The translations under genes and the position numbers were made by a program. The notes below the pieces were generated by a model. The model worked only from the letters and a program-made list of their open reading frames with translations, made no database searches and was not told the origin of the DNA. 64,000 bases of DNA from Paenibacillus sp. RC334 (lineage in GTDB: Bacteria; Bacillota; Bacilli; Paenibacillales; Paenibacillaceae), in assembly GCF_030034735.1 (NCBI RefSeq), contig NZ_CP125370.1:4030001-4094000 (forward strand). Reading direction: 5' to 3'. Of the stretch, positions 18,556 through 27,089 are shown piece after piece (the first letter of the stretch is position 1; the number at the start of each line of letters is the position of its first letter).

Positions 18556-19173
18556 TTATTGTTTGTTTTGTAATGCTTGTTTGACTTGATCCCAATGCTG
18601 ATTAATCTCGTTGGGGGACATTCCTTTAATCGAATCCAATGTAAATGTGCTACCTGTTGAACCAACTGGAGGCGTATAACCATCTCCTTTGAGCCTTTGC
18701 TCGACTTGCTGTTGGATAGCCGATTGCAACGATTGTTCCAACATAGCCAAATTCGCTGTCGTCGCTTCTTCATCTGCACCAATAAAAAAATCCACTAACG
18801 GGAGTGGAAGTTTCTTTTCGGATGCAATTTTGATCGCTTGGCTGGTTAACCGTTCACGCTGCTTCTCCAGCTTCATGTGCTCCACTTCAGCACGTAGCTT
18901 CTCAACTTCGATTTCTTTCTCATCCTTAGCCGGGAATCGCTTCTTGATCTCAGCATCTACTACACTTTCCAGACGATTTGCTTTCCACGTTTCCAACGAT
19001 TTAGCAGATCGTTTGTCCACGGTGCTATCGAACCAACTTTTTGCTTCCTTATTAGATTGAATGAATTTCTCTATCCCTTCCACGTTATACGGATTCAAAC
19101 CCTGAAGATATGTCTGCCATTCCTCATTCGTTTGGTTTTCTTCAATCAACTGCTTCATTTGTTCTAAATTCAT
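18556..19173 (-). CDS. DUF4355 phage scaffold protein
   Basis: A 205-aa, highly charged helical protein. The middle part (KRFPAKDEKEIEVEKLRAEV, residues ~88-107) starts a long coiled coil, followed by the KKLPLPLVDFFIGADEE block typical of DUF4355 scaffolds. It guides capsid assembly and is then lost or cleaved. Start ATG 19173 follows AAAGGAG. Its 5' side is a ~400-base region with two structured repeats separating it from the portal operon. Confidence 0.85.
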   Translation of the reverse strand: MNLEQMKQLIEENQTNEEWQTYLQGLNPYNVEGIEKFIQSNKEAKSWFDSTVDKRSAKSLETWKANRLESVVDAEIKKRFPAKDEKEIEVEKLRAEVEHMKLEKQRERLTSQAIKIASEKKLPLPLVDFFIGADEEATTANLAMLEQSLQSAIQQQVEQRLKGDGYTPPVGSTGSTFTLDSIKGMSPNEINQHWDQVKQALQNKQ

Positions 19174-19273
19174 TTTCGATAATCTCCTTTATTTCCTATT
19201 CGACTCTGTAGAACCGAACACGCTAATGTATGTATTGAATTAAGCCGTTTAATGTCATGCTCAGGACAGCAAT

Positions 19274-19386
19274 GTAACGCTTTAGAAATCACAAAAACGA
19301 GGAAAAGGTACAAACATACCAACTCCCCACTTTTGCATATTTTTCAACCTTTGTTTATACGGCTTTTGGATAGCCTAAAGCGTTAC
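19274..19386 (-). ncRNA. 113-bp structured repeat, element B of copy 1
   Basis: Closed by 12-bp inverted repeats (GTAACGCTTTAG / CTAAAGCGTTAC) at both ends. Inside, the minus strand can form a second stem in which CAAAAGTGGGGA pairs with TCCTCGTTTTTG using G-U pairs, capped by GGTA-TGTTTG-TACC. A conserved AUAAACAAAGG segment follows GGCT/AGCC arms. Pairing that depends on G-U suggests RNA made in the direction of the genes. Four related elements exist in the window. No known family recognised. Confidence 0.55.
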
Positions 19387-19472
19387 TTCCAGCCTCATGT
19401 TTGCTTAAACTTCAGAAACGTATATGTATGCTGAAACTGTATCATATTGAATATCATGCTCAAGACAATCAT

Positions 19473-19585
19473 GTAACGCTTTAGAAAACGCAAAAGTGAC
19501 GAAAAGGTACGAACATACCAACTCCTCATTTTTGCCTAATTTCAACCCTTTGTTTATAGGGCTTTTCCCACCTCTAAAGCGTTAC
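19473..19585 (-). ncRNA. 113-bp structured repeat, element A of copy 1
   Basis: Same length and same 12-bp closing repeats as the element 86 bases away, with about 30% sequence change inside. The inner stem is GCAAAA-TGA with TCA-TTTTGC, capped by GGTA-TGTTCG-TACC. Its first stem strand contains the TAA stop of the zinc-finger gene, so the structure begins at the end of the portal operon. Role unknown: regulator, processing signal, terminator-like element or packaging RNA are all possible. Confidence 0.55.
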
Positions 19586-19968
19586 ATCGAGCCGTCTTTT
19601 TGTCTGAACTTCCGAACGCGCAATCTAATATTTTCTTTTCTCGTTTTACCTCTGCATTTGTCACAATATTTCTGCCGATTCGAATTTGCCGAAAATGTCC
19701 CTCCACAACGTGTACAGTTCACCCTCGGTTTCGCTGTATTAAACCCAACCTCTACATTACGTTCAGACTTATATTCTCGTTCTAACTTTTCATCTATGGG
19801 TAAAACCCCATTTTCAAAATAGCTACAACGGGGCAGATCATCATCTTGAGCGAAAAATACACATGGGCCATCCTGTAAACAGCAATAGTTTGGGATACCA
19901 TGCTTTGCTCCGAGATAACATGCACAATTATTCTTAACCAGCCGCTTGAACCTATTTTTATTCTGCAT
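19582..19968 (-). CDS. Cysteine-rich zinc-finger phage protein
   Basis: A 128-aa basic protein. Several cysteine pairs are visible: a CACYLG...YCCLQDGPC cluster near the start and a classic CTRCGGTF...YCDKC zinc ribbon near the end. ATG 19968 overlaps the portal stop by 11 bases and uses AAGGAGG inside the portal gene, so the two are coupled. Function unknown; a DNA- or protein-binding role during packaging is inferred from position. Confidence 0.65.
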   Translation of the reverse strand: MQNKNRFKRLVKNNCACYLGAKHGIPNYCCLQDGPCVFFAQDDDLPRCSYFENGVLPIDEKLEREYKSERNVEVGFNTAKPRVNCTRCGGTFSANSNRQKYCDKCRGKTRKENIRLRVRKFRQKDGSM

Positions 19969-21265
19969 TTGATACCTCCTTATCCGTAGCAATTAATCGT
20001 TGCTGCTCCGCATGAAATTTATTGAATTCCAGCTTAGGATTCTCGACAAACGGAAGCAACGTGAGCAACGTTTCCTGAGAGACCACTTCTTTCAGTTTCA
20101 CAATCACATCAGCCATCCCAACCAAATCTGTCGGCAAGTTGCGAGTAAACTTCACGGCGATATCCCGATAATCGTATTGCATCCCTTCTTTAATGTGCAG
20201 AAAGGTGAAGAAGTTACGCAGACGCTGCTTGATTGCCTTTTCCATCAAAGCTTCCCTCATTGCCACTCGATTCTCCAAATTCAGCAGCTTATTTCTCAAC
20301 GCCAAGGAGGAGGTATTGCTGGCCCAATTCTCATTGAAGTTAACCTGATCCATCATGTCGAAAATTTTGCGTTCAATGTTATCCAACTCATTTTTCACAA
20401 AAGAATCATTAATCTCTTTCGTAAGCCAACTTACCTTTCCTCCACCCGGAACCTGAATAATGCCCATCTTCTTCATATTCAATAAGTCTTCAGCTTCCAG
20501 CTTTGCATTCTCAATCACGAGATAGGCATTGCGATGATCTGCAATTTCATTGACCAAATCGGAATTCAATACGTTATAGGCATCAAATAAAGAAATCACA
20601 TCATGGAAACCACTTTTTCTCTCCGTATTGGCTGGACAAGAGATAAGCGGGACTCTTCCAAAGATGTGATTATGTTTACCGATATATTTCAGTTCGGGTG
20701 ATTGGTTTTGCCTACTCCGATTGCCTTTATCATCACTACTGATTGTATAGTGTAGGATTTCATGATCGGTATACACGTCCAGATACACTTGCTTATCAAA
20801 CCTTCTCGTAAATTTATGTAGTCCTAGTAGTACATTTCGTTCTGCTGTTCCGTCCTCCAACACATAGGCATTCAATGGGGATAATACTGTAGCTGAAAAC
20901 TGGCCATCGGAGTCGATATAGTTCAATTCAAAGCTCTCGCCAAAGATTTCGGATTGTTTCCGAAGCTGTAGATTATGCTCCTTGTCCCAATGACTCATAT
21001 GTACATCTATATTATGTATGGCTTCATCCTGATCTGACTTGGACACATAGTTTACTGGCTTACCCAATAGGTAACCTACCTCATTATCTACAAACTTACG
21101 TGGAAAGTTGAAAATGAGCTTTTGATTGCTTCGGCTTTCTTGCATCGCATAGTTCTTGAAAATGGCATGCTGACCATTGTAGTAATCTGAATATTTCTGT
21201 TTGGCTAATGCAGCCGATTGGAGTTCGTTTAGACATTCAATTATAATGGACTCGGTTATTTGCAA
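19958..21265 (-). CDS. Phage portal protein (SPP1 gp6-like)
   Basis: A 435-aa portal protein from TTG 21265, chosen because AAAGGAAG is correctly placed before it. The N-terminal NFPRKFVDNEVGYLLGKPV and the central KSGFHDVISLFDAYN segments are hallmarks of the SPP1 gp6/DUF1073-like portal family. It forms the ring through which terminase pumps DNA. An intrinsic terminator at 21308 separates it from the cargo gene upstream, so it must have its own promoter or readthrough. Copy 2 is about 95% identical by eye. Confidence 0.88.
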   Translation of the reverse strand: MQITESIIIECLNELQSAALAKQKYSDYYNGQHAIFKNYAMQESRSNQKLIFNFPRKFVDNEVGYLLGKPVNYVSKSDQDEAIHNIDVHMSHWDKEHNLQLRKQSEIFGESFELNYIDSDGQFSATVLSPLNAYVLEDGTAERNVLLGLHKFTRRFDKQVYLDVYTDHEILHYTISSDDKGNRSRQNQSPELKYIGKHNHIFGRVPLISCPANTERKSGFHDVISLFDAYNVLNSDLVNEIADHRNAYLVIENAKLEAEDLLNMKKMGIIQVPGGGKVSWLTKEINDSFVKNELDNIERKIFDMMDQVNFNENWASNTSSLALRNKLLNLENRVAMREALMEKAIKQRLRNFFTFLHIKEGMQYDYRDIAVKFTRNLPTDLVGMADVIVKLKEVVSQETLLTLLPFVENPKLEFNKFHAEQQRLIATDKEVSNAE

Positions 21266-21307
21266 ATAGGTTCTTCCTTTCAAAATGGGCTATGTAATTG
21301 TTGCTTA

Positions 21308-21342
21308 AATAAAGAAAAGAACCACCTTTAATAAGGTAGTTC
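21308..21342 (-). terminator. Terminator between cargo gene and portal
   Basis: GAACTACCTT/AGGTGGTTC hairpin followed on the minus strand by TTTTCTTTATT. Present at the same place in copy 2 (53875), although the gene it insulates is different there. Confidence 0.75.
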
Positions 21343-21349
21343 CTTGTTG

Positions 21350-21371
21350 AACTAACGTGTCCCCGTTAGTT
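21350..21371. repeat. CTAACG inverted repeat, left side of cargo slot
   Basis: AACTAACG and CGTTAGTT around a 6-base centre. With the CGTTAGCTTAACG palindrome at 22050 it flanks the exchangeable cargo gene. The equivalent in copy 2 lies at about 53918-53936. Confidence 0.4.
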
Positions 21372-21427
21372 GAATCATATTTCACAAATAATTTAAAGAC
21401 TCCTTTAAGCCGCGACACAAGGCTTGC

Positions 21428-21934
21428 CTATTCGTTGCCATCGTTTTCGTTCCAAATTGCAAATTCGCCATAACCTAAATACTCACGCACCTCAAGAACC
21501 TTACTGCCCCGTATAACAATTTCCATACCATTTTCAGAGTCCCATTCCGTGCCCCCACCCAGAATTGCTCCAAATGTATTATCGTTTCTGTCGTAAGGAT
21601 TTCGATAAAGATGAACTTCCCCCACGGACATAAAGGCCAAAATATCCCTACCATAAGCTTCGGCCAAGCCACCAGGATAGTCAGCCGTATCACTGGACAT
21701 TTTGACGGTTTTCCATTCGCATGCTTTCTTGCATATTTCGTTAATGGTTTCATCCGGCAAATGATTCAGAACTTCTTGAATATATAACTCTGCTTCCTCT
21801 AAACTCATGTCTTCAGTACTAAAATGGTATTCAACATGACATTGGAATAAAGCAAGTAAACCAAATCCAGACAATCTGTTCTCATCTAAATGATCTTCTA
21901 ATTCAACGTGTTCTAATCGAAATCTTTCAGTCAC
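21428..21934 (-). CDS. Cargo gene of unknown function (DUF6985-like)
   Basis: A 168-aa acidic protein. The second half (TFGAILGGGTEWDSENGMEI, then GYGEFAIWN) resembles DUF6985/immunity-type beta proteins. The assignment is weak. It lies between terminase and portal with its own terminator, in a slot that holds an unrelated glyoxalase-fold gene in the second element, so it behaves as an exchangeable cargo gene. A solitary immunity or anti-phage role is possible but unproven. No clear ribosome-site oddity. Confidence 0.5.
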   Translation of the reverse strand: MTERFRLEHVELEDHLDENRLSGFGLLALFQCHVEYHFSTEDMSLEEAELYIQEVLNHLPDETINEICKKACEWKTVKMSSDTADYPGGLAEAYGRDILAFMSVGEVHLYRNPYDRNDNTFGAILGGGTEWDSENGMEIVIRGSKVLEVREYLGYGEFAIWNENDGNE

Positions 21935-22049
21935 ACTATTTCCCTCCTAAATATGTATGTATCCCACTTGAATATTCTAAGCCCTAATCATAACATGAAT
22001 AAGCTATAATCTCCTTCGAAGCGACTCACTAACACCACGCATAACTGAC

Positions 22050-22062
22050 CGTTAGCTTAACG
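22050..22062. repeat. CGTTAGCTTAACG palindrome, right side of cargo slot
   Basis: A 13-base near-perfect palindrome (CGTTA-gct-TAACG) next to the terminase gene. The identical sequence with the same right flank is at 54651 in copy 2. Shared sequence resumes here after the non-homologous cargo gene, marking the exchange boundary. Confidence 0.45.
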
Positions 22063-22102
22063 AGATTGGATCAAAATAAAGAATGAGTTTTTAGCAAAAC
22101 CC

Positions 22103-23707
22103 TCAAAATAACAAACTGCGATCATAAAATTTCAGACTTTTCACAGACTGAATCAATTGAACAGCCCCATATAAACTATCTGGAGCGTCATCATATGTAC
22201 AATTTCGATTGTAGTCCTTTACCTGATGGTTGTATCTGAGGTTATCTGAATTGAACAGAATATGACCCTTCTTCACTTCCGGCTCCAAGCTAATAATACG
22301 TTCATGCTTCTGCCCCTTGGAATGGACACTTTCTACGGGTGTATGTATCTTCACTTTCCATAACTCTTCTTCAAATTTCTGCTTCATATAGCTTTGTGCC
22401 TGATTGACTTCAAAGCCCAGCTTATCTACAGGATAAAGCTTTAATTTTTCAATCGCTACTTGAAACAAACTATCCGGCAACAACTTATAAATGTTACCGT
22501 CAACCACATACATCTGCTTTGTCTTCCTGTGTTGCCCAATAATTGAAATAGCCGAATAGTCATTTTTCTTCCCAGCTTTAATGGCTGGATCAATGTACAT
22601 GGCAAGTTCCATTTCCTCAAACTCAGGCAACCTGTCCCAATACATGAGATTCTGAAATATGTATTCGTCTGTTGAACGCGGATCGTTTTGTAATTCTTTA
22701 AAAAATGACTTTTCACCCATAGCTTGCTTCTTGCACATCAAATAATAATAGTCCAAATACTCGCTCCACAGGATTTTCGTACCCTCTAGCATTTCTTTTT
22801 CATGGGCCATAAAGAAAGACAAAGCCGTATTGATCCTATCCTCGTCTTGGAGATTATTATATTGTCGCTCCCACTCTGACCATAAATCGTCTCGTTCTGA
22901 AAACTGAAGCACGGCTGCTTTACGAACACTTCGCACACCTGGGATTTTACCCTTGAGCAGATCGGCCATGATATCTTCTTCATTGAGAATGGTTCCACAG
23001 ATTAGAATATTCGTATCCCTTGTGCCAATAGGTAGAATAACATCCGTAAACGTATTTTTAATCTGTTCTCGTTTGGCTTCGGATCGTGCTGTATCTTCCT
23101 TGAGCAAATCATCCATTAGAACCAAGGTAGGACGGTGATGCTTATAGTGAATACCTCTCAAGCTACCATCTATGCCACGAATCATAATGCAGGAGTCCAG
23201 TCCACCTTTACTCTTCAGCCAAATCTCATTGTTGTTCCAGCGACTACCTTTACGGATACCGAAATCCTCAATCAGCATCTGATTCGTTTCTAGCTCATCT
23301 TTGATCATATCCAAAAACGGCAATGCAATTTGCTCTGTCGCAGATATAATCAGTGTAAACTGTGATTTATCATAAAGTGTAGCATACAACGGAAATAAAA
23401 AGGAACTGATCGTTGACTTTCCATGCTCTCTAGGGAGGCCGAAAGCCGTTATCAGTCCTGTATTTCCAAGCATATGTCTTAATTCCGTGAATAGCTCACG
23501 ATGAAACTTGCCAAATGCTCGATCAAAATATTTAGGGAAATAGGCTAAAGCGAAAAATTCAATGTCCATCTCACCAATAAGCTTTCTTAGTTCAGAGAAA
23601 GAGAACGTTTCAATTAGTTGTTTCATTTTCGGTGGTTTAAAATGCTTCTCCATATACTGCTTAAGTAGCTCAGCTTGACGCTGTTCTTCTTGATTTATCG
23701 TTTCAAT
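22103..23707 (-). CDS. terL: Terminase large subunit, copy 1
   Basis: A packaging motor of 516 aa from ATG 23653, or 534 aa from ATT 23707. The ATPase has a deviant Walker A (GLPREHGKST, near residue 75 of the ATG form) and Walker B LVLMDDLLKED. The RNase-H-like nuclease begins at MYIDPAIKAGKKNDYS. I chose ATT 23707: it alone has an AAAGGAG site (8-base spacer), the 18 added residues are conserved in copy 2, and no ATG/GTG/TTG occurs between the upstream stop and ATG 23653, which has no ribosome site. An ATT start is rare, so this is a prediction. Confidence 0.88.
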   Translation of the reverse strand: METINQEEQRQAELLKQYMEKHFKPPKMKQLIETFSFSELRKLIGEMDIEFFALAYFPKYFDRAFGKFHRELFTELRHMLGNTGLITAFGLPREHGKSTISSFLFPLYATLYDKSQFTLIISATEQIALPFLDMIKDELETNQMLIEDFGIRKGSRWNNNEIWLKSKGGLDSCIMIRGIDGSLRGIHYKHHRPTLVLMDDLLKEDTARSEAKREQIKNTFTDVILPIGTRDTNILICGTILNEEDIMADLLKGKIPGVRSVRKAAVLQFSERDDLWSEWERQYNNLQDEDRINTALSFFMAHEKEMLEGTKILWSEYLDYYYLMCKKQAMGEKSFFKELQNDPRSTDEYIFQNLMYWDRLPEFEEMELAMYIDPAIKAGKKNDYSAISIIGQHRKTKQMYVVDGNIYKLLPDSLFQVAIEKLKLYPVDKLGFEVNQAQSYMKQKFEEELWKVKIHTPVESVHSKGQKHERIISLEPEVKKGHILFNSDNLRYNHQVKDYNRNCTYDDAPDSLYGAVQLIQSVKSLKFYDRSLLF

Positions 23708-23813
23708 CGGTATAACTCCTTTCTCAAATTCACTATAAAATCATCACAAAAATTTCTGCACCCTTTGCTGGCGGCTCTGTTTCTACATATAGAAGCCCCC
23801 CTCCATCCACGAC

Positions 23814-23837
23814 AAAAAGAGTGGCTGCTTACCACTC
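23814..23837 (-). terminator. Terminator overlapping tyrosine recombinase stop
   Basis: GAGTGG/CCACTC hairpin followed on the minus strand by TTTTTGTC. It starts inside the last codons of the recombinase gene and would separate it from terminase. The equivalent in copy 2 is at 56415. Confidence 0.65.
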
Positions 23838-24674
23838 GATATTTGCCAAGGCTAGTTCCATATCCTGCTGTGTCGTCAGCGTATAGATATTGGTTGTTGC
23901 TACGTGATCATGTCCAAGGATTTGCTGGATGGTCGTCAAAGGAGTCGTCTTCACCAGCTTATAGCCAAGTGTATGTCTGAGCATATGTGGTGTGACCTTC
24001 ACATTGACCCGATTTCCGTATTTGTTCAGGATCAGGTTAATCGCATTTCTCTCCAAAGGCCCTCGCTGCCCCATACATAGATATTCTGATTCAACTTGTG
24101 GTCTGGCTTCAAGATATCGGGTAATGGCTTTTCGCACATCCTTATTCATCGGTATGGTTCGATAGGCATTTCCTTTGCCAAGTATCCTCAATAAACCTTT
24201 GCGTTCACTTATCTCAATATCCTTCAGCTTGATGCCAACCAATTCGCTTACCCGTATCCCTGTTCCTATCAATAATTCGATCATACAAATGTGCAGCCGA
24301 TTTCCCATACGGTGAATTTCATTCCGCAGCTTCCACAAATCCTTTTCCTCAAGACCCTTATACTGCCGAACGACCTTGTTCCTGACCGCTTCGATATGTA
24401 TTTCTTCCTTTATATATCCTTGATGATGCATCCATTGTGCAAATACGTTGATACTGGCAATCTTACGGTTAATGGTCAGTATCGCTTGGTTAGTGCTTTG
24501 CAGATATTTCTTGTACTCCACTCCATCCAATTCAATCCACTGATCCAATCCATATTCCGTCTTGCCCCGATACCACGCTATGAACTGTAACACGTCCCGA
24601 ATATAGCAGGAAACCGTGTTCTCGCTCCGATCCTTGCTCCGTAAATGCGCTTCAAATCCTTGAATATACTCCAT
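23829..24674 (-). CDS. Tyrosine recombinase (XerC/D-like), copy 1
   Basis: A 281-aa site-specific recombinase. An N-terminal SAM-like core-binding domain (residues ~1-90) is followed by the catalytic domain with all key residues: R in GTGIRVSELV, K in LGKGN, HxxR in PHMLRHTLG, H in LGHDHV, and the nucleophile Y in TNIYTLTT. It lies within the packaging module between small and large terminase, an unusual place for an integrase. It may resolve dimers or integrate the element. Start ATG 24674 has GGTGGGG upstream. Confidence 0.9.
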   Translation of the reverse strand: MEYIQGFEAHLRSKDRSENTVSCYIRDVLQFIAWYRGKTEYGLDQWIELDGVEYKKYLQSTNQAILTINRKIASINVFAQWMHHQGYIKEEIHIEAVRNKVVRQYKGLEEKDLWKLRNEIHRMGNRLHICMIELLIGTGIRVSELVGIKLKDIEISERKGLLRILGKGNAYRTIPMNKDVRKAITRYLEARPQVESEYLCMGQRGPLERNAINLILNKYGNRVNVKVTPHMLRHTLGYKLVKTTPLTTIQQILGHDHVATTNIYTLTTQQDMELALANIEW

Positions 24675-24700
24675 ATTCGCCCCACCTTTCGCTTATGTGT

Positions 24701-24720
24701 CACATCATACCGTTGATGTG
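24701..24720. promoter_or_regulatory. CACATCA/TGATGTG palindrome before recombinase
   Basis: Seven-base perfect arms around a 6-base centre, 26 bases upstream of the recombinase start. Conserved at 57303 in copy 2. It could be an operator or a binding site for the recombinase itself. The interval to 24833 shows no other gene. Confidence 0.4.
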
Positions 24721-24832
24721 GGGCAAAGTCCACCGTTTGCATAACCTATCTTATGCACTGATTCTGGCTACTTTTGGGGCTAATTCAGGGCTGAAACTGG
24801 CGTTTATCTATACACATATTGACGACATAACG

Positions 24833-25577
24833 TTATGGCTGTGAATCATCCGACTCCATATACCCTTCTTCAATCTCAACCGATTCCTCAATAGCTTCAT
24901 AATCAGCATCCACTACATCGGCTTCAATCATATCCAAAAATAGCTGCTTGCGTTCCTGTTCCAGTGCCTTTGTATTGACCAGCAACTCACGTCGATCATT
25001 CCACTCGTTGGGTGCGCGGTTCTTTAAATAGAAGATCATCGCTGTTGGATTAGGGAGGCTGATATCGTTTCACTTTTTCGATGCGCGTCTTCTTTTTTCC
25101 ATTTTTGTCCTCTTCGACTATTGTACGAATTTCCTCATATTCATATCCAGTTGCAGCTTTCAAAAGTGAATTTTCCACGTGTGATATAGGCACAGATCTG
25201 CTCCATTTGACTAGTTCAGCCAGCATGGGATGTTTATCAATGTACTCGTACCAAGTGGTTTTACCTATATCGAGTTTCCTGATAATGTCCTCTGCGTTCA
25301 CGCCTTCTTCAAACCATTGCTGTATTTCCACTAGTCTAGGATATACATGGGTTTCCCACTTAGTTGGACGTTCTAATGCTTCTGCAAATTTCGGATGCTT
25401 CCTGCGATAATCTCCTAATGTCCAAATATGAATATTTAGTCGTTTTGCTATCTCCTCATCTGTAGCTCCCTCACGCACCCAAACGGGAATATCCTTCAGT
25501 CTTGGCACAACGAATTGATCATATTTGGTCAGTATTTTTGGTTTATTTCTTTTTGGATTATTACTATTTTTGCTCAT
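24833..25577 (-). pseudogene. terS: Terminase small subunit, frameshifted
   Basis: Homologue of the intact 247-aa gene at 57435-58178. An extra base near 25048-25056 (CCTCCCTAATCC versus CCCCCGAATCC) brings in a TAA, leaving a 175-aa N-terminal product. The remaining C-terminal part (24833-25039) is in another frame. The N-terminal part has two helix-turn-helix repeats (EEIAKRLNIHIWTLGDYRRK and AEDIIRKLDIGKTTWYEYID) that would recognise pac DNA. Start ATG 25577 has GGAGGTGA. The element could rely on the intact copy 2 gene. Confidence 0.8.
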
Positions 25578-25641
25578 TAACTCACCTCCAGCACGAAAAA
25601 AGGGAACAGCCAACTATCGACCATTCCCCATATGTATCAGC

Positions 25642-25788
25642 TTACTCTTCTAACTCAGCCTCGTAAAACAATTCGATATCCTCAATTACCTTCTGAATCA
25701 ACTCATTATCCTCACAAGCCTCCTCAGCCCCTAGTACATTTACCCTTTCGGCTTGCATGCCTTTTAGGAACCGAATCACCATATTCAC
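25642..25788 (-). CDS. Small phage protein next to terS
   Basis: A 48-aa acidic helical protein from GTG 25788 (GGGAAGG site). The copy 2 version (58246-58416) is 56 aa because one base is missing here and cuts off the first eight codons. The body (VNMVIRFLKGMQAERVNVLG) is strongly conserved between copies, mostly with silent changes, so it is coding. Function unknown. Confidence 0.55.
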   Translation of the reverse strand: MNMVIRFLKGMQAERVNVLGAEEACEDNELIQKVIEDIELFYEAELEE

Positions 25789-25820
25789 TTTTGCCTTCCC
25801 AATTGAATCACCCTTTCGGT

Positions 25821-27089
25821 TTAGTCAGCACATGATACCTCTGACCTTGCCGACTCAGCAACCACTTCTTCATAGCCTACCTTCACTCCATCTCGAATCA
25901 AATACACACCGCTATTGTCGCCAACGTAGGCAATATATCGCTTCATAATCACATCTACATACTTAGGATCAAGCTCACTCGTATAGCAAATCCGATCCGT
26001 TTCCTCACAAGCAATCAACGTTGAACCTGAACCGCCAAATGGATCAAATACGATATCGCCAAGCTTGCTCGAATTTTTAATCGGGTAGCTAATCAAGGGA
26101 ATCGGCTTCATGGTGGGATGATATTCATTGCGAAAGGGACGATCAAATTGCCATAATGTCGTTTGCTTACGATCACTGTTCCAGTAGTGTCCACCTGTCG
26201 GCTTCCAACCGTATAATACGGGTTCGTGCATCCAGTGATAATCACTTCTGCCCATTACCATTGCTTGCTTTGCCCAGATACAGCATTGTGCCAGTTTGAA
26301 TCCGGCTTCGATAAATGCCTTTCTAAAATTCAAACCTTCACTATCTGCGTGAAACACATAAATATTTGCTCCATCATCAGCTACTTCATACATTCGAGTA
26401 TAGGCAGCCAATAGGAAATTATAAAATTGGTTATTGTCCATCTTATCGTTCTCAATTTTCAGAGCATTCTTCGTTTTGCCTGTGTAGTCCACGTTATAGG
26501 GTGGATCAGTTACAATAAGCTGAGCCTTCTTGCCATCCATTAACGTTCCAATATCCTGCGGATTAGTCGAGTCACCGCAGATTAGCCTATGCTTCCCAAG
26601 TAGCCAAATGTCACCTTTACGAGTGATCGGATGCTCAGACAATGCTTTTTCTACATCGAAATCATCTTCCTCATCCACTGTTTCTTCGTGCAATGTATCC
26701 AGTAACTTCTCCGCTTCAGACCAATCAAATCCAGTTAGCTCAATATTATATTCTGCTTCTTTCAACTCATCTAATAATACAGCCAATGCTTCAAAGTCCC
26801 ACTCTCCTGTAATTTTGTTGAGCGCTATGTTCAGAGCTTTCTCTTTCGACTTATTCACATCGACTATGACACAATCGACTTCATCGTAACCGATTGCCTT
26901 CAACACTTTAGCCCGTTGGTGGCCTCCCACGATGGTATAATCGCTGTTACATATAATCGGTTCACAATAACCGAATTCCATTACACTATTCCTGATCTTT
27001 TCAAACTCTGGATCACCCGCTTTTAAATCCTTCCTTGGATTATATTCGGCATGTACCAGTTGATCGATCTTCAATTTCATCCATTTCAT
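25821..27089 (-). CDS. ParB-domain N6/N4 DNA methyltransferase, copy 1
   Basis: A 422-aa fusion. Residues ~1-110 form a ParB/Srx-like domain with GGHQRAKVLKAIG. The rest is a beta-class N6-adenine/N4-cytosine methyltransferase, with DPPYNVDYTG and, later, DPFGGSGST for S-adenosylmethionine binding. Such proteins modify phage DNA to evade restriction. The ATG directly follows the TAA of a 32-aa vestige of a different ParB domain, so this gene is a mosaic. Its methyltransferase part is nearly identical to copy 2, but its ParB part is not. Confidence 0.85.
   Translation of the reverse strand: MKWMKLKIDQLVHAEYNPRKDLKAGDPEFEKIRNSVMEFGYCEPIICNSDYTIVGGHQRAKVLKAIGYDEVDCVIVDVNKSKEKALNIALNKITGEWDFEALAVLLDELKEAEYNIELTGFDWSEAEKLLDTLHEETVDEEDDFDVEKALSEHPITRKGDIWLLGKHRLICGDSTNPQDIGTLMDGKKAQLIVTDPPYNVDYTGKTKNALKIENDKMDNNQFYNFLLAAYTRMYEVADDGANIYVFHADSEGLNFRKAFIEAGFKLAQCCIWAKQAMVMGRSDYHWMHEPVLYGWKPTGGHYWNSDRKQTTLWQFDRPFRNEYHPTMKPIPLISYPIKNSSKLGDIVFDPFGGSGSTLIACEETDRICYTSELDPKYVDVIMKRYIAYVGDNSGVYLIRDGVKVGYEEVVAESARSEVSCAD

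Noticed and set aside
19274..19585. MITE or small insertion sequence
   Set aside because: No target-site duplication is visible, both elements have fixed lengths and identical location in both copies, and one stem contains the upstream gene's stop codon. Not fully excluded without a genome-wide search.
19473..19585. phi29-type packaging RNA
   Set aside because: Length is similar, but no specific pRNA motifs could be matched and the terminase is not of the phi29 gp16 type; kept only as a remote possibility.
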